Shown piece after piece: positions 26,362 to 35,569 of a stretch of 64,000 bases of DNA. A program made the position numbers and the translations under genes. The stretch spans positions 62,001-126,000 of the forward strand of contig NZ_ADVG01000001.1 in the NCBI RefSeq assembly GCF_000178855.1, written 5' to 3'. Source of the stretch: Ktedonobacter racemifer DSM 44963 (GTDB lineage: Bacteria; Chloroflexota; Ktedonobacteria; Ktedonobacterales; Ktedonobacteraceae). Position 1 is the stretch's first letter; every line of letters starts with the position of its first letter. The notes under the pieces were generated by a model. That model was not told the origin of the DNA, ran no database searches, and worked only from the letters and a program-made list of their open reading frames with translations.

Positions 26362-27603
26362 GTGACACACGATATGTTAGAGCATCCTGCTCTCGATTCA
26401 CAGGAACGCTATGTCGATGAATTGGTTGACGAGCACGACTACTGGCTCTCGCTTACTGATGCGGCGCGTGTGACACGCCGCCAGGATGTGACCATCCGTC
26501 GCTGGGTCAAGAGCGGTTTGCTACCCGTACGTCGACAGAATGTTGGCCTCAATCAGCGCACACGCCAGGTGCGAGCCAGCGATCTGGCTCAGTTGACTCC
26601 TATCATCGATAACTCCGCGGTCATTACTAGCGAACAGGCTCAGTTAAACCTGACGAATATCCCCGGCGAGCAAGCTGCGCTTCGTGAGTCGCACCAGCGC
26701 ATTTTGCAGCAGCTTGAGGAGCTTCACCAGGAACTGGAAGCACAGGGCAAACAACACTCTCAGTCCCTGGCGGAACAAGTTCAGCAACAGCAACAGGCCT
26801 TGAGTCTCTTTCATGACCAGGTAGAGCAACACCTGGATACCCAGCAAGAAGAGATGCTGGGCCAGCTTGAAGAGCAGGCCCAGACACTGCGCCATGTCTT
26901 AGACAGCCAGAAGCAGCAGTTTGAACAGGTCCAGCAGCGTATCTCGGAGCAGACCCAGCGCCTGGATACCCAGGAGCAGTTCACGACCCAACTTCGGGAG
27001 ACAGTGGAACAGTACCAGGAGACCTCCACTCAGGCTCAGCAGGAACTAACACAGCAACAACAAGAGGTCTTTCGCTTCCTGGAGGAACAACATACCCTGT
27101 TCACAGAGCTCACCACACAGCATAAGCACCTTGAGGAGCGTACGGGGCAGCTTGACGAGGTGGTACAAACGCTCTCCACCCAGATTGTCTGGCAGGGAGA
27201 ACTGGTTCAGCAACAATATCAGAATCTGACCACGAGCCTGGCAACCTGGAGCGAGCAGGCCGATACCTGGCAGCAAGAGACCGCGACGCGCCTGGCAGAA
27301 CTGCAAAACGAGCTTCAGCAAGCGGTGCGCGCCCACGAGGACGCTCTGCGACAGCGGCAACAGGCCCTCGATGAAAGCCTTGCCTTGCTCCGCGAACAGG
27401 TCGTGGTCAGCCACCTTGAACTCGAACGTATTGTACAGGAGTTGACCGGGCACTACGAGGAAGAGGCAAAGCAGCGCACGACGGAACAGCAGCACTTTCA
27501 GGAGACGCTGAATCAGCAACAGGCTGTCATCGCGAGCCTGAATGTACGCCTACAGCACCTGGAGGCAAGCGCACGCCTGCAAGACAGACTGGAAGACCAG
27601 TAA
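26362..27603 (+). CDS. HTH-domain protein with long Gln-rich coiled coil
   Basis: A 413-residue protein of unknown function. Residues about 28-75 form a MerR-like DNA-binding helix-turn-helix (LSLTDAARVTRRQDVTIRRW followed by VKSGLLPV). From about residue 95 to 410 nearly the whole chain is heptad-patterned and very rich in Gln and Glu, that is, one long coiled coil. The GTG start at 26362 is nine bases behind AAGGA; ATG 26374 is an alternative. The layout recalls chromosome- or plasmid-binding filament proteins and KfrA-type regulators, but this is by shape only. A very long hairpin terminates it. Confidence 0.7.
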   Translation: MTHDMLEHPALDSQERYVDELVDEHDYWLSLTDAARVTRRQDVTIRRWVKSGLLPVRRQNVGLNQRTRQVRASDLAQLTPIIDNSAVITSEQAQLNLTNIPGEQAALRESHQRILQQLEELHQELEAQGKQHSQSLAEQVQQQQQALSLFHDQVEQHLDTQQEEMLGQLEEQAQTLRHVLDSQKQQFEQVQQRISEQTQRLDTQEQFTTQLRETVEQYQETSTQAQQELTQQQQEVFRFLEEQHTLFTELTTQHKHLEERTGQLDEVVQTLSTQIVWQGELVQQQYQNLTTSLATWSEQADTWQQETATRLAELQNELQQAVRAHEDALRQRQQALDESLALLREQVVVSHLELERIVQELTGHYEEEAKQRTTEQQHFQETLNQQQAVIASLNVRLQHLEASARLQDRLEDQ

Positions 27604-27678
27604 GCCCGACGCTGCTGAAGCACGCGTCTACATATCATGGCACAAAATATGTAGACGCGTGCTTCAGCAGCGTCGGGC
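27604..27678. terminator. 32-bp perfect hairpin between convergent genes
   Basis: 27604-27635 and 27647-27678 are perfect complements around an 11-base loop, beginning GCCCGACGCTGCTGAAGCAC. The left arm starts on the base after the stop codon of the coiled-coil gene. It lies between that gene and the convergent ankyrin gene, so it can end transcription from both sides. The stem is far longer than needed for a terminator and lacks a T run. Confidence 0.7.
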
Positions 27679-27685
27679 GGGGATT

Positions 27686-28084
27686 CTATGCTTTAAGGGA
27701 TTGCAGAAGCGCCAGAACGGGAGCCGCTTCTTCCCCTCCCGCTTTGGCATGGTCCAGGAGTGAGATACCGTGTGGGCCTTTCGTCTGGGCCATGCCAGGG
27801 AAGGCCTGTAAGAGGGTTTGCACAATCTCTACCTGCCCAAGCATAGCCGCCGCGAAGATATCTATGCGTGCCCCATGCTTGAGCAGGTAGAGGGCAATAT
27901 CTCTCCTGCCCATGTGGGACGCGGCTCCAAGGGCAGTCTCCCAGTCACCTCCGCCCCAATCCCAGGCGGCATTCAATAATGCGGGTTCTTGCGCTAAGAG
28001 TTCCTGGACGCGTTGCAAACCGCCATGCGCGTTCGCGACAAACTCATGTACCATCTCCGCGGACAATGCGGGCCTCTTCTCCAT
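27686..28084 (-). CDS. Ankyrin-repeat protein
   Basis: A 132-residue protein made of about three ankyrin-like repeats: ALGAASHMGRRDIALYLLKH and IFAAAMLGQVEIVQTLLQAF, with a final ISLLDHAKAGGEEAAPVLAL. There is no signal peptide or other domain. ATG 28084 is chosen because GGAGAAG stands six bases before it; an ATG at 28102 is an alternative. Such small proteins bind other proteins; the partner is unknown. The neighbouring AraC gene is 90 bp upstream on the same strand. Confidence 0.8.
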   Translation of the reverse strand: MEKRPALSAEMVHEFVANAHGGLQRVQELLAQEPALLNAAWDWGGGDWETALGAASHMGRRDIALYLLKHGARIDIFAAAMLGQVEIVQTLLQAFPGMAQTKGPHGISLLDHAKAGGEEAAPVLALLQSLKA

Positions 28085-28173
28085 TCGTGCTTCTCCAATC
28101 ATTTTCGATCTATTGATACCGATCAGGGTGAAGCCAGTATCTCATAGCGGAGAGGCAGAATGCTTCTCCAAAA

Positions 28174-29019
28174 TCACCTTTTTGCCTGGCGATAGGCGGA
28201 TGGTGAACAGCCCAGGCGCTGGCGAAAGAGCCAGCTAAAGGACCCCAGGCTCTCAAAGCCCAGGGAGAAACAGATATCAGTCACCTGGCGGTCGGTGTGC
28301 AGAAGCAGGTGCTGGGCGTGCTCCAGGCGAACACCGATGAGGTATTGGTGCGGTGTCTGCTGGAAGACCTGTTTAAAGGTGCGCAGAAAATGCGTGGGGG
28401 AGAGGGTGGCGACCGTGGCCAGTTCTGTAATCTCCAGGGGACGATCAAAAAAGGCGTGCATATATTCTCTGGCCAGGTAGAGGCGGTGGTACAACTCCTC
28501 TCGCGTTGCCGAGCGTGCCGCAGGCAACGCCTCCATCTCCTTATAGACATTCATATGGACCTGGAGTAAGCTCACTGCCAGGTCGTACATCGTCATGGCC
28601 AGGTCTATGGATGAAAACTCATGCTCTGAGGATGCGAGCCGCAAACGTGCCAGGGCAGAGGCTATTTGCTGATCACGGGTGTGCGTACGTTCAAAGAAGT
28701 GGAGTTTGCGATCAATAGGCCAGGTTGGCTCATCAAGGAGCGTCTTCATGGGAGTAACCAGGCCACGTTGAGCATCTTCCAAAAAACCTGGCTCAAAGAA
28801 CACACATAACGACTCGACTGGTTGCTCGGCCTCGATGGCAATCGTATATGGCTGATCCTGATTGACGAGCAAATAACACGTATCATCGACGGCATAGTAG
28901 CCCTGCCCGAGCGTGTATAGGGCACGACCCGCGTAAAAGGATTTCAGCGATACATTCCCCTGCCCCTCCCAATAATACTCCCGCGCCTGTTCATGCAAAA
29001 GGACACCAGGAAACGTCAT
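28174..29019 (-). CDS. AraC-family transcription regulator
   Basis: A 281-residue regulator with an N-terminal cupin-like sensing half (about 1-150) and a C-terminal AraC DNA-binding pair of helix-turn-helices. The latter carries LEITELATVATLSPTHFLRT and RQVTDICFSLGFESLGSFSW, ending in FRQRLGCSPSAYR. The open frame reaches 29085, but ATG 29019 sits behind GGTGG and gives the natural start of the sensing domain. It is divergent from the leuA leader, about 170 bp away. The inducer is unknown. Confidence 0.88.
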   Translation of the reverse strand: MTFPGVLLHEQAREYYWEGQGNVSLKSFYAGRALYTLGQGYYAVDDTCYLLVNQDQPYTIAIEAEQPVESLCVFFEPGFLEDAQRGLVTPMKTLLDEPTWPIDRKLHFFERTHTRDQQIASALARLRLASSEHEFSSIDLAMTMYDLAVSLLQVHMNVYKEMEALPAARSATREELYHRLYLAREYMHAFFDRPLEITELATVATLSPTHFLRTFKQVFQQTPHQYLIGVRLEHAQHLLLHTDRQVTDICFSLGFESLGSFSWLFRQRLGCSPSAYRQAKR

Positions 29020-29118
29020 AGAGTTACCACCAGTCTGCCAGATACTCTTGACTATTAGCGAACAAACGTCCCAAACGCTCCTCATTATAGCACATCTATC
29101 CTCAGCGCTCTTTTTTTA

Positions 29119-29147
29119 TTGACAAATGTTTGTGCTGGTGTTACAGT
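29119..29147 (+). promoter_or_regulatory. Sigma-70-type promoter of the leuA leader
   Basis: TTGACA (29119-29124), 17-bp spacing, then TACAGT (29142-29147). It lies 40 bp before the leader-peptide ATG and is one of the best consensus promoters in the window. Confidence 0.75.
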
Positions 29148-29187
29148 TAAAGCAAGAAAACAAACAGCGAAGGATTCTACTTTGCAC

Positions 29188-29292
29188 ATGACAGATGCCA
29201 CACAACAATTAAAAGTACATGAGCTTACACTCCCTGGGCTTGGCCTCCTCCTTATGCGGGTCGTCCAGGGTCATATGGTTCATCTGTCGTAA
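29188..29292 (+). CDS. Leucine-rich leader peptide of the leuA attenuator
   Basis: A 34-codon open frame, ATG to TAA, with eight leucines, including a cluster LPGLGLLLMRVV in the middle. GAAGGAT stands before the ATG. It is followed within 45 bp by a strong terminator and then, 600 bp or less downstream, by leuA. This is the form of a classic attenuation leader: ribosomes stalling on Leu (and Val) codons would favour antitermination when leucine is scarce. The peptide is too short to be found by ordinary gene calling. Confidence 0.7.
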   Translation: MTDATQQLKVHELTLPGLGLLLMRVVQGHMVHLS

Positions 29293-29334
29293 GTGGTTAC
29301 AACGATCACTCCGTAGAATCAATCATATCCCAGG

Positions 29335-29434
29335 GCCGTGGACGACCAGAAGATTAAAGCGTCCACGGCTTTTTTGTTGTTGTACAAAGAGACGCAGAAA
29401 CAGCCGTGATGGATACGATCACGGCTGTTTTTTT
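29335..29434 (+). terminator. Tandem terminators of the leuA attenuator
   Basis: First hairpin: GCCGTGGACG (29335-29344) and CGTCCACGGC (29360-29369), then six T. Second hairpin: ACAGCCGTGAT (29400-29410) and ATCACGGCTGT (29418-29428), then T. Both point towards leuA and stand between the leader peptide and the gene. The first is likely the attenuator; the second may back it up. The remaining bases to 29632 hold no other clear signal. Confidence 0.75.
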
Positions 29435-29632
29435 AGGCAGAGATTAGGTGAGTCAATGACGACTTACTGGTAGTTCAAGGATGTTCTCCCTGCCTCCTAA
29501 GATCTTATTCCGAAACCCAACGTCACTGGCGTGCCTAGCGCTTCGCGCTCAGGGTTTTCGGAGAAGAAGTAAACTTTTTTTATGAGAAGCAGGTGCACAA
29601 GCACGACACAATGTTTCATTTGGAGGCATACG

Positions 29633-31378
29633 ATGATTTCGGATCAGATGCGTAACACACAGGTAACCAAAACCGCCGTCAACCGTCACGGGGGGATGCA
29701 GCAGGGTTCCGTCATGAAGTACCGCGCATTCCCTCCAATTGAACTGCCCGAGCGTCAGTGGCCCTCACGCTCCATCACCACCGCTCCCACTTGGTGTAGC
29801 GTTGATCTACGCGATGGCAACCAGGCCCTACCCATTCCAATGAGTGTTGAAGAGAAGCTGAAACTGTTTGATCTCCTGGTCTCGGTTGGCTTTAAGGAGA
29901 TTGAGGTTGGTTTCCCCTCCGCCTCGCAGATCGAATTCGACTTTATTCGTCGGCTCGTAGATGAAAATCGCATTCCCGATGATGTGACGGTGCAGGTGAT
30001 CACCCAGGCGCGCGAGGATCTCATTCGCCGCACCTTTGAGTCCATCCAGGGCATGAAAAAGGTCATTATCCACCTGTATAACTCCACCTCGCCCGCCCAG
30101 CGCCGCCTGGTCTTTGGCCTGGATAAAGCCGGTATTATCGATATCGCCACCCGTGGGACACAGCTCATCAAGGATCTCGTACCCACCATTCCAGAGACTC
30201 AGGTGATCTTCCAATACTCGCCCGAGAGCTTCGCGCTCACCGAGATCGACTTCTCGCTGGAGATCTGTGAGGCCGTGGTGGATGTCTGGCAGCCCACGCC
30301 AGAAGCCAAAATCATCTTGAACCTGCCCGAGACGGTGCAGATTGCAACCCCCAATATCTATGCCGACCAGATTGAGTGGTTCTGCCGCCACATGCGCGAC
30401 CGCAAGAGCGCTATTATCAGCCTGCATACCCATAATGATCGCGGTACAGGCGTCGCGACAACCGAGCTAGGTTTGATGGCTGGTGCGGAGCGTGTCGAGG
30501 GGACCCTCTTTGGCAATGGTGAGCGTACCGGAAACGTAGACATTATTACGGTCGCACTCAATATGTATATGCAAGGCATCAACCCTCACTTGAATTTTGG
30601 CGACATCGATGCGATTCGCGCGGTGTATGAGGAATGTACGCGCATGCAGGTTCCCGTACGCCATCCCTACTCTGGCGAACTGGTCTTCACGGCCTTCTCT
30701 GGCTCTCACCAGGACGCGATCCAGAAGGGCATGGCGGCCTGGGATGGTGCCCCGGATGCCCTGTGGGAGGTTCCCTACCTGCCCATCGATCCCAAGGATA
30801 TTGGACGTACCTACGAGGCCATTATTCGCATTAACTCGCAGTCGGGCAAGGGCGGCGTGGCCTATGTGATGGAGAACGAGTTTGGCTTCCAGTTGCCCAA
30901 GGCCATGCGTGTCGAGTTTGGCAAGATTATTAACGCCATCGCCGATGCCCGGGGCGATGAGTTGACGCCCCAGCAGATCTATGATGCCTTCGAGCACGAG
31001 TATCTCCAGCGCACCAGCCCCTTCTCGCTCGAGGCCTTCCATGCGGAAAAGGCTGGGGCAAGCTCTCCCGACGAGGTGGTATGTCGCGCACGTGTGATCT
31101 TGAACGGCGAACTCTACGAGTTGAGCGGAAGCGGTAATGGACCCATCGATGCCTTTGTCCGTGCCCTCAATCAGGCTTCACTGGCCAACTTCACTGTACG
31201 CTCCTATACTGAGCACTCGCTCAATCATGGCTCGGATGCTCGTGCTGTCGCCTACCTCCAGATCGAGACCTCTTCTGGACGGACCTTCTTCGGCGCCGCT
31301 ATCGCAACCAATATCGAACAGGCTTCGATCAAGGCCGTCCTCAATGCCGTAAACCGCGTACAGGCAACGATGGGCTAG
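29633..31378 (+). CDS. leuA: 2-isopropylmalate synthase
   Basis: A 581-residue enzyme joining acetyl-CoA and 2-oxoisovalerate, the first committed step of leucine synthesis. The HMGL-like barrel has SVDLRDGNQALPIPMS, ISLHTHNDRGTGVATTELGL (metal-binding His pair) and VEGTLFGNGERTGN. The C-terminal LeuA regulatory domain (about 440-580) would bind leucine. It belongs to the longer class found in actinobacteria and fungi. ATG 29633 is chosen for TTTGGAGGCATACG before it; ATG 29582 is an upstream alternative. It is controlled by the leader and terminators ahead of it. No other leu gene follows. Confidence 0.95.
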   Translation: MISDQMRNTQVTKTAVNRHGGMQQGSVMKYRAFPPIELPERQWPSRSITTAPTWCSVDLRDGNQALPIPMSVEEKLKLFDLLVSVGFKEIEVGFPSASQIEFDFIRRLVDENRIPDDVTVQVITQAREDLIRRTFESIQGMKKVIIHLYNSTSPAQRRLVFGLDKAGIIDIATRGTQLIKDLVPTIPETQVIFQYSPESFALTEIDFSLEICEAVVDVWQPTPEAKIILNLPETVQIATPNIYADQIEWFCRHMRDRKSAIISLHTHNDRGTGVATTELGLMAGAERVEGTLFGNGERTGNVDIITVALNMYMQGINPHLNFGDIDAIRAVYEECTRMQVPVRHPYSGELVFTAFSGSHQDAIQKGMAAWDGAPDALWEVPYLPIDPKDIGRTYEAIIRINSQSGKGGVAYVMENEFGFQLPKAMRVEFGKIINAIADARGDELTPQQIYDAFEHEYLQRTSPFSLEAFHAEKAGASSPDEVVCRARVILNGELYELSGSGNGPIDAFVRALNQASLANFTVRSYTEHSLNHGSDARAVAYLQIETSSGRTFFGAAIATNIEQASIKAVLNAVNRVQATMG

Positions 31379-31394
31379 CTATTCAGTTGAAGAA

Positions 31395-32129
31395 CTAGCT
31401 GGTGAGCTGACTCACCAGTTGGGGCAATGCGGCCAAATGATTGAGGCAAAATGTTCCATTGGGCGCCTCCTGTTCAGTGTTGATGAGCACAGTCATCGCG
31501 CCGAGGTCTCTAGCCCAGGCAAGAACGCGTGGGGTGTCGTCGACGATCAAGGCATCGCAGGGCGCGATGCCAGCGTTGGCGAAGAGGCGTTCGTAGTATT
31601 CTGGCGTCTCTTTGAGGATGCCGAGCAGGTCGGCGCCATAGAGTCGTCCGAAGTAATCGCGCACACCCATACCCGTCAGGTAACCATGTAGGTGAAGCGA
31701 GGATTCGCCTGACGCGGTATGCAGTGTGTATCCTTGAGTGTGTAGCTCGTGGAGGGCCTCGATCACGCCAGGAAAGGTGGCGCGCACCCGAGGGGTGATG
31801 TAGGCCTCGGCCTGGCAAGCCAGTTCGATACACGCTTCCTCTGATGGAACCGCCACATTGGCGAGCTGGCACATACCGCCCAGCCAGTCGCACCAGTAGG
31901 TGCGCTCAAAGCTGGCATAATCGATTGCAGCTTGTATTCGCGCCTGCCAGTTTGCCGGCCCAAAGATGTCCATCATCAAGACGCGGTTGGCCTCAGCCCA
32001 GGCGGCAGATGTGCCTCCGAGTCGGGGCGCGAAAAATTCACCTACCAGGTGTTGCCACTGTGGGCCACGCAGGCGATTATCATTCATCACACCGCCATCG
32101 TCCAACAAAATAATGGGTTTTGCTGCCAT
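31395..32129 (-). CDS. HAD-superfamily hydrolase
   Basis: A 244-residue Rossmann-like HAD protein. Motif I reads ILLDDGGVMND, so the usual D-x-D has the first Asp but Gly in place of the second. Motif II is in the LHTASGESS region, and motif III/IV is DALIVDDTPRVLAWARDLG. A cap domain lies between motifs I and II. ATG 32129 follows AAAGGA. Members of the family act on small phosphate or haloacid substrates; without the second Asp, phosphatase activity is not assured. It is convergent with leuA (16 bp between stops). Confidence 0.8.
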   Translation of the reverse strand: MAAKPIILLDDGGVMNDNRLRGPQWQHLVGEFFAPRLGGTSAAWAEANRVLMMDIFGPANWQARIQAAIDYASFERTYWCDWLGGMCQLANVAVPSEEACIELACQAEAYITPRVRATFPGVIEALHELHTQGYTLHTASGESSLHLHGYLTGMGVRDYFGRLYGADLLGILKETPEYYERLFANAGIAPCDALIVDDTPRVLAWARDLGAMTVLINTEQEAPNGTFCLNHLAALPQLVSQLTS

Positions 32130-32260
32130 AGTTGCATCCTTTGCTGTACTACAGGTAGAGCTCTGCAAAGAAGCCTATGGTAGCATAGATAGACATGGGC
32201 TTTCAAGAGGTCGTTGAAAAAAAGGGAGAGATCACACCAGCAAGGAGTCGATGAGCGCAC

Positions 32261-32333
32261 GCATAGAGCTGGTAGCAATACGAGTGAGCTGAGAAAAATT
32301 CTCAGCTCACTCGTATTGCTACCAGCTCTATGC
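32261..32333. terminator. 35-bp perfect hairpin with 3-base loop
   Basis: 32261-32295 and 32299-32333 are exact complements (GCATAGAGCTGGTAGCAATA and onward) with an AAA loop. It stands eight bases past the stop of the DEAD-box helicase on the minus strand and so probably ends its transcript. It is one of three very long perfect intergenic hairpins in the window. Confidence 0.7.
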
Positions 32334-32341
32334 TAGAAGAT

Positions 32342-34030
32342 TTACCGGCTGGAGATGCGGTCCCGCGTGCGGCGTGCGTCGCTGGAAGCGCCCCCGGATG
32401 TACGTTTCCCGGAGCGTGTATCAAAGGAGGAAAACGCGGGCTTCCTGCCTTTGCCCTCACCTTTTCCAACGCTCGAGGGCTTTCCTGTGCCTCTCTTGTA
32501 TTCTCGGGTCTTATCTGTGGATGATTTCTCAAACGTCGCTGCGCGGCGCTCCTGTCTGCGAGCAGAAAGCTCAGGCTCAATAAAGAGTTCTGCGCGCTTG
32601 GTGCGTGCGTGTGCCTGTCCCTCGGTCTCTACAAACACTTCTGTATGCCGGCCACGTGGGCGAGCAGGGCGCTCTGCGTCGGCAAAGGTGTCAGTGCTGC
32701 GCTCTGGCTTACGTGCGGAGAACTCATTACGCGTCCGCTCATACGGGCGTTTTCTCGTATAGGCTCCCTGCGTCTCCTGGAATCTGGAGCGCTCCCGCCT
32801 GGGACGCTCGTTCAACGTCACCACCTGAGTGTCATCGTCTTCCAGCAGGACCTGCTCGCTATCGCGCTCCTGCTTTCCCTCTGACATTACCATAGGCCGG
32901 GCTAGGGCGGCCTCATCATTCAGGACCATTTTTTGCACGGCAACGGGCTGCCCGAAGCTACGTGACATACGTCGCCATTTGCTCATATCGGAGGGCACGA
33001 GAAGCGTGACGGCCTTGCCATAGCGTCCCATGCGTCCCGTACGGCCAATGCGGTGCGTAAAGAGTTCGTCGGAGTCGGGAAGCTCATAGTTGATGACCTG
33101 GGTAATGCCACGAATATCGAGTCCACGCGCGGCAACGTCGGTCGCGAGCAGCATCTGCACCTGGCCCCGGCGGAATGCCATCAATACATCTTCGCGGGCG
33201 CGCTGGCTCTTGTCGCCATGGAAGGTCCCAACGGCAAAACCAAGATTACTAAGCTGTTCTCCCAGTCGTTCGACGCCCATCTTGGTACGGCCAAAGATCA
33301 GGCTGATGTCGCCCTGTGTGGAGGCCAGAAGTGTGCAGAGTGCCTCTACTTTCTTGCCCCGCGGCACCTGGTAGACAATCTGTTCAATCGTGCTTTGTAC
33401 GCCTGCCTCTGGGGTAATCGTTACCTTGACGGGGTCTTTGAGATACTTCTCCTGCAACTTCGCGATCCAGGTAGGCATAGTCGCTGAAAAGAGCGCCATC
33501 TGACGATCCTCAGGCGAGGTTTCCAGGATTTGCTCTATCTCGGGTCCAAAGCCGCTATCGAGCATCTGGTCGGCCTCGTCGAGCACACAGATGCGGATGT
33601 CGCGCAGGACCAGGTTGCCTTGCTCCAGGTGATCTTTGATACGCCCAGGGGTGCCAATGATAATCTGCGCACCATAGCGGAGGGCGGAAATCTGTTTCTC
33701 ATAGCGTCGCCCACCCACCAGCAGGGCTGTTGTCAGGCGCCGGGGCGCGGCAAATGTGCTGAGGACTGAATTGACCTGCACAGCCAGTTCGCGTGTGGGA
33801 ACCAGCACAAGCGCCTGCGCCACGCGTTTATTTTTTGCCAGGCGTTCGATCAGGGGAATGGCATAGGCAAGCGTCTTGCCAGAGCCAGTCGCGGATTGTC
33901 CTATTACATCCTTACCAGCCAGCAGGGCTGGAATCGCCTCGGCCTGAATAGGGGTCTGCTCTGTAATCTGCATTGATGCCAGCACCGCACGTGTTGCGGG
34001 CTGCAAAGGAAGGTCTTGAAAAGAAGGCAT
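32342..34030 (-). CDS. DEAD-box RNA helicase
   Basis: A 562-residue ATP-dependent RNA helicase. The motifs are complete: Q motif TEQTPIQAEAIP, motif I QSATGSGKT, Ia PTRELAVQ, II VLDEADQML, III FSATMP, IV-V VAARGLDIRG, and VI HRIGRTGRMGR. The core ends near residue 365. The last ~190 residues are a charged Arg/Lys/Glu-rich tail with repeated HTEVFVETEG / RAELFIEPEL-like elements, likely an RNA-binding extension. ATG follows AAAGGATAAAAC. It has the usual bacterial form of cold-shock and ribosome-assembly helicases (CshA/DeaD type). It is a single gene ended by the long hairpin. Confidence 0.93.
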   Translation of the reverse strand: MPSFQDLPLQPATRAVLASMQITEQTPIQAEAIPALLAGKDVIGQSATGSGKTLAYAIPLIERLAKNKRVAQALVLVPTRELAVQVNSVLSTFAAPRRLTTALLVGGRRYEKQISALRYGAQIIIGTPGRIKDHLEQGNLVLRDIRICVLDEADQMLDSGFGPEIEQILETSPEDRQMALFSATMPTWIAKLQEKYLKDPVKVTITPEAGVQSTIEQIVYQVPRGKKVEALCTLLASTQGDISLIFGRTKMGVERLGEQLSNLGFAVGTFHGDKSQRAREDVLMAFRRGQVQMLLATDVAARGLDIRGITQVINYELPDSDELFTHRIGRTGRMGRYGKAVTLLVPSDMSKWRRMSRSFGQPVAVQKMVLNDEAALARPMVMSEGKQERDSEQVLLEDDDTQVVTLNERPRRERSRFQETQGAYTRKRPYERTRNEFSARKPERSTDTFADAERPARPRGRHTEVFVETEGQAHARTKRAELFIEPELSARRQERRAATFEKSSTDKTREYKRGTGKPSSVGKGEGKGRKPAFSSFDTRSGKRTSGGASSDARRTRDRISSR

Positions 34031-34530
34031 GTTTTATCCTTTCGGCCACTACGCTACTTCGTAGTGTACTCACTCAGGTCATGAAAAAAATGTTGTGAGA
34101 GGTCCCCACCCCGGCAGGAGGATCTACCTCCTGTGCCTTCCCCTGAGCCTGGTAATGCTCCACTTCGTGGGTGTTTCTAAACTCCCTGAAGTCACGGTGT
34201 CTTTAAAACGTACCAGGAGCGAGCCGTAGGATACAAAAGCAGGGCTGCTTGCTGATATCAAATCAAACGTGTGTGCAGGAAGAAAAATCTAAAGAGGATT
34301 GCGGAGAACTCTTCTGCGTCCTTGCTGGGGAACAGGATATACGAGCGGCCTGTCCCATCGCTATAGCCCTTGCAGTGTACCTCTTCTATCCTTATTAGTC
34401 AAGTCCGACAGCACATTCGTCCCAGTGCGAGAGCTGACCTGTCCTTTTTACCGGGTCTGTCTGCTGACGAGAACCCGTAATACTACAGGCGCTTTTGCCT
34501 GAGTAAGTGCGTATACTCTGAACAAGCGAG
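34031..34530. other. Intergenic region before the helicase
   Basis: Five hundred bases without a credible gene. Upstream of the helicase ATG there is an inverted repeat CACTACG-6-CGTAGTG (34047-34066 region) and, further away, AGGAGGATCTACCTCCT around 34119-34136. A long 5' leader is common for cold-shock helicases, but no known motif is recognised. Confidence 0.4.
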
Positions 34531-35514
34531 ATGAAGCATTCATTGCATCATAGTATAAGCAGAAAGGATGACCACCCTTTGAGCCAGACAAGTCTGTATG
34601 ACACAACCTTCCTTGATAGCATTTCTACGCGGCTTCTCAGGCAGGGGCAGAGGCGGGAATCGCTGGATAACCTGGTGAGTGAGTTGCAATCACTGCACAC
34701 AACCCTTTCTCCTATTGCCTGGAAAACATTTATTGAGTACAATATGTGTACACATAACATCCTTAGGAACGTACATCAGAATCCCCCTTTCGCAGAGAGC
34801 CTATCTGAAGCCCCGGGGGTATGCAGGCGATGCCGTTATGCTGGATTACCTGTATGATGTACCCGATGACGCCTCACTTCTACCCAATGCGACCATAGCT
34901 CAGACTATTCATACCTATATCGCCTTGTCAGAGGCTGGGAGAGCTGTGTATACACGCCGCCATCTGCTCGCGCAGAAAATAGATGCAATCGCAGCGCATA
35001 ACGTCCACGCATCCTCTCTCTGGCTTGTGGACATCTACGCGAGGCCAAAGACAGCCAGGTCGTGCGTGAGGGGAAGGTAGTAGGGCGCTTTGTGGCTGTG
35101 GACCAGGACCAGGAGAGCCTGGCCGTTGTCGAACGTGAAGTCGGCATGTACGGAGTTGAGGCTATTAACGCTTCGGTACGCAACGTGCTTACTGGCAAAG
35201 CCATCTTTACCAGCTTCGATTTTGTCTATGCGGCAAGTCTGTATGATTACTTGGCCTTGCCGATTGCGCAGCGCCTTACCGAGAAGCTCTTTGCGATGCT
35301 TCAGCCTGGAGGACACCTGATCCTGGCGAACTTCTTGCCTGGTATACGCATGGCGGGCTACATGGAGGCTTGCATGGATTGGTGGTTGATCTATCGCACG
35401 AAGGACGAGCTTTTACAATGCACGGAGACCCTCCCCGAGCAACAGATAGCCACGCTCTCGCTCTATGTAGATGAGTACCAGAATATTGTCTATATCGAGA
35501 TTGAACGGAAATAA
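34531..35514 (+). pseudogene. SAM-dependent methyltransferase, twice frameshifted
   Basis: Three pieces in frames 1, 2 and 1 make one protein. The first is an N-terminal helical part from ATG 34531. It is followed by AYLKPRGYAGDAVMLDYLYD and then SAM motif I LACGHLREAKDS. The last piece is VVGRFVAVDQDQESLAVVER with MLQPGGHLILANF. The shifts fall in a CCCCCTTT run near 34785 and in CTCTCTCT near 35020, so slippage mutation or base-call error are both possible. The phrase LKPRGYAGD is typical of the extracellular-factor / 3-hydroxypalmitate methyl ester synthesis family of methyltransferases. Confidence 0.7.
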
Positions 35515-35569
35515 GAACATGCCAGGGGAGAGGAATGTTGATCCACTCTCCCCCAATACGCCTTGTAGC

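Noticed and set aside
29219..29473. 84-codon frame over the leuA terminators
   Set aside because: It runs through two terminator stems and T runs; the leader peptide in another frame explains the region better.
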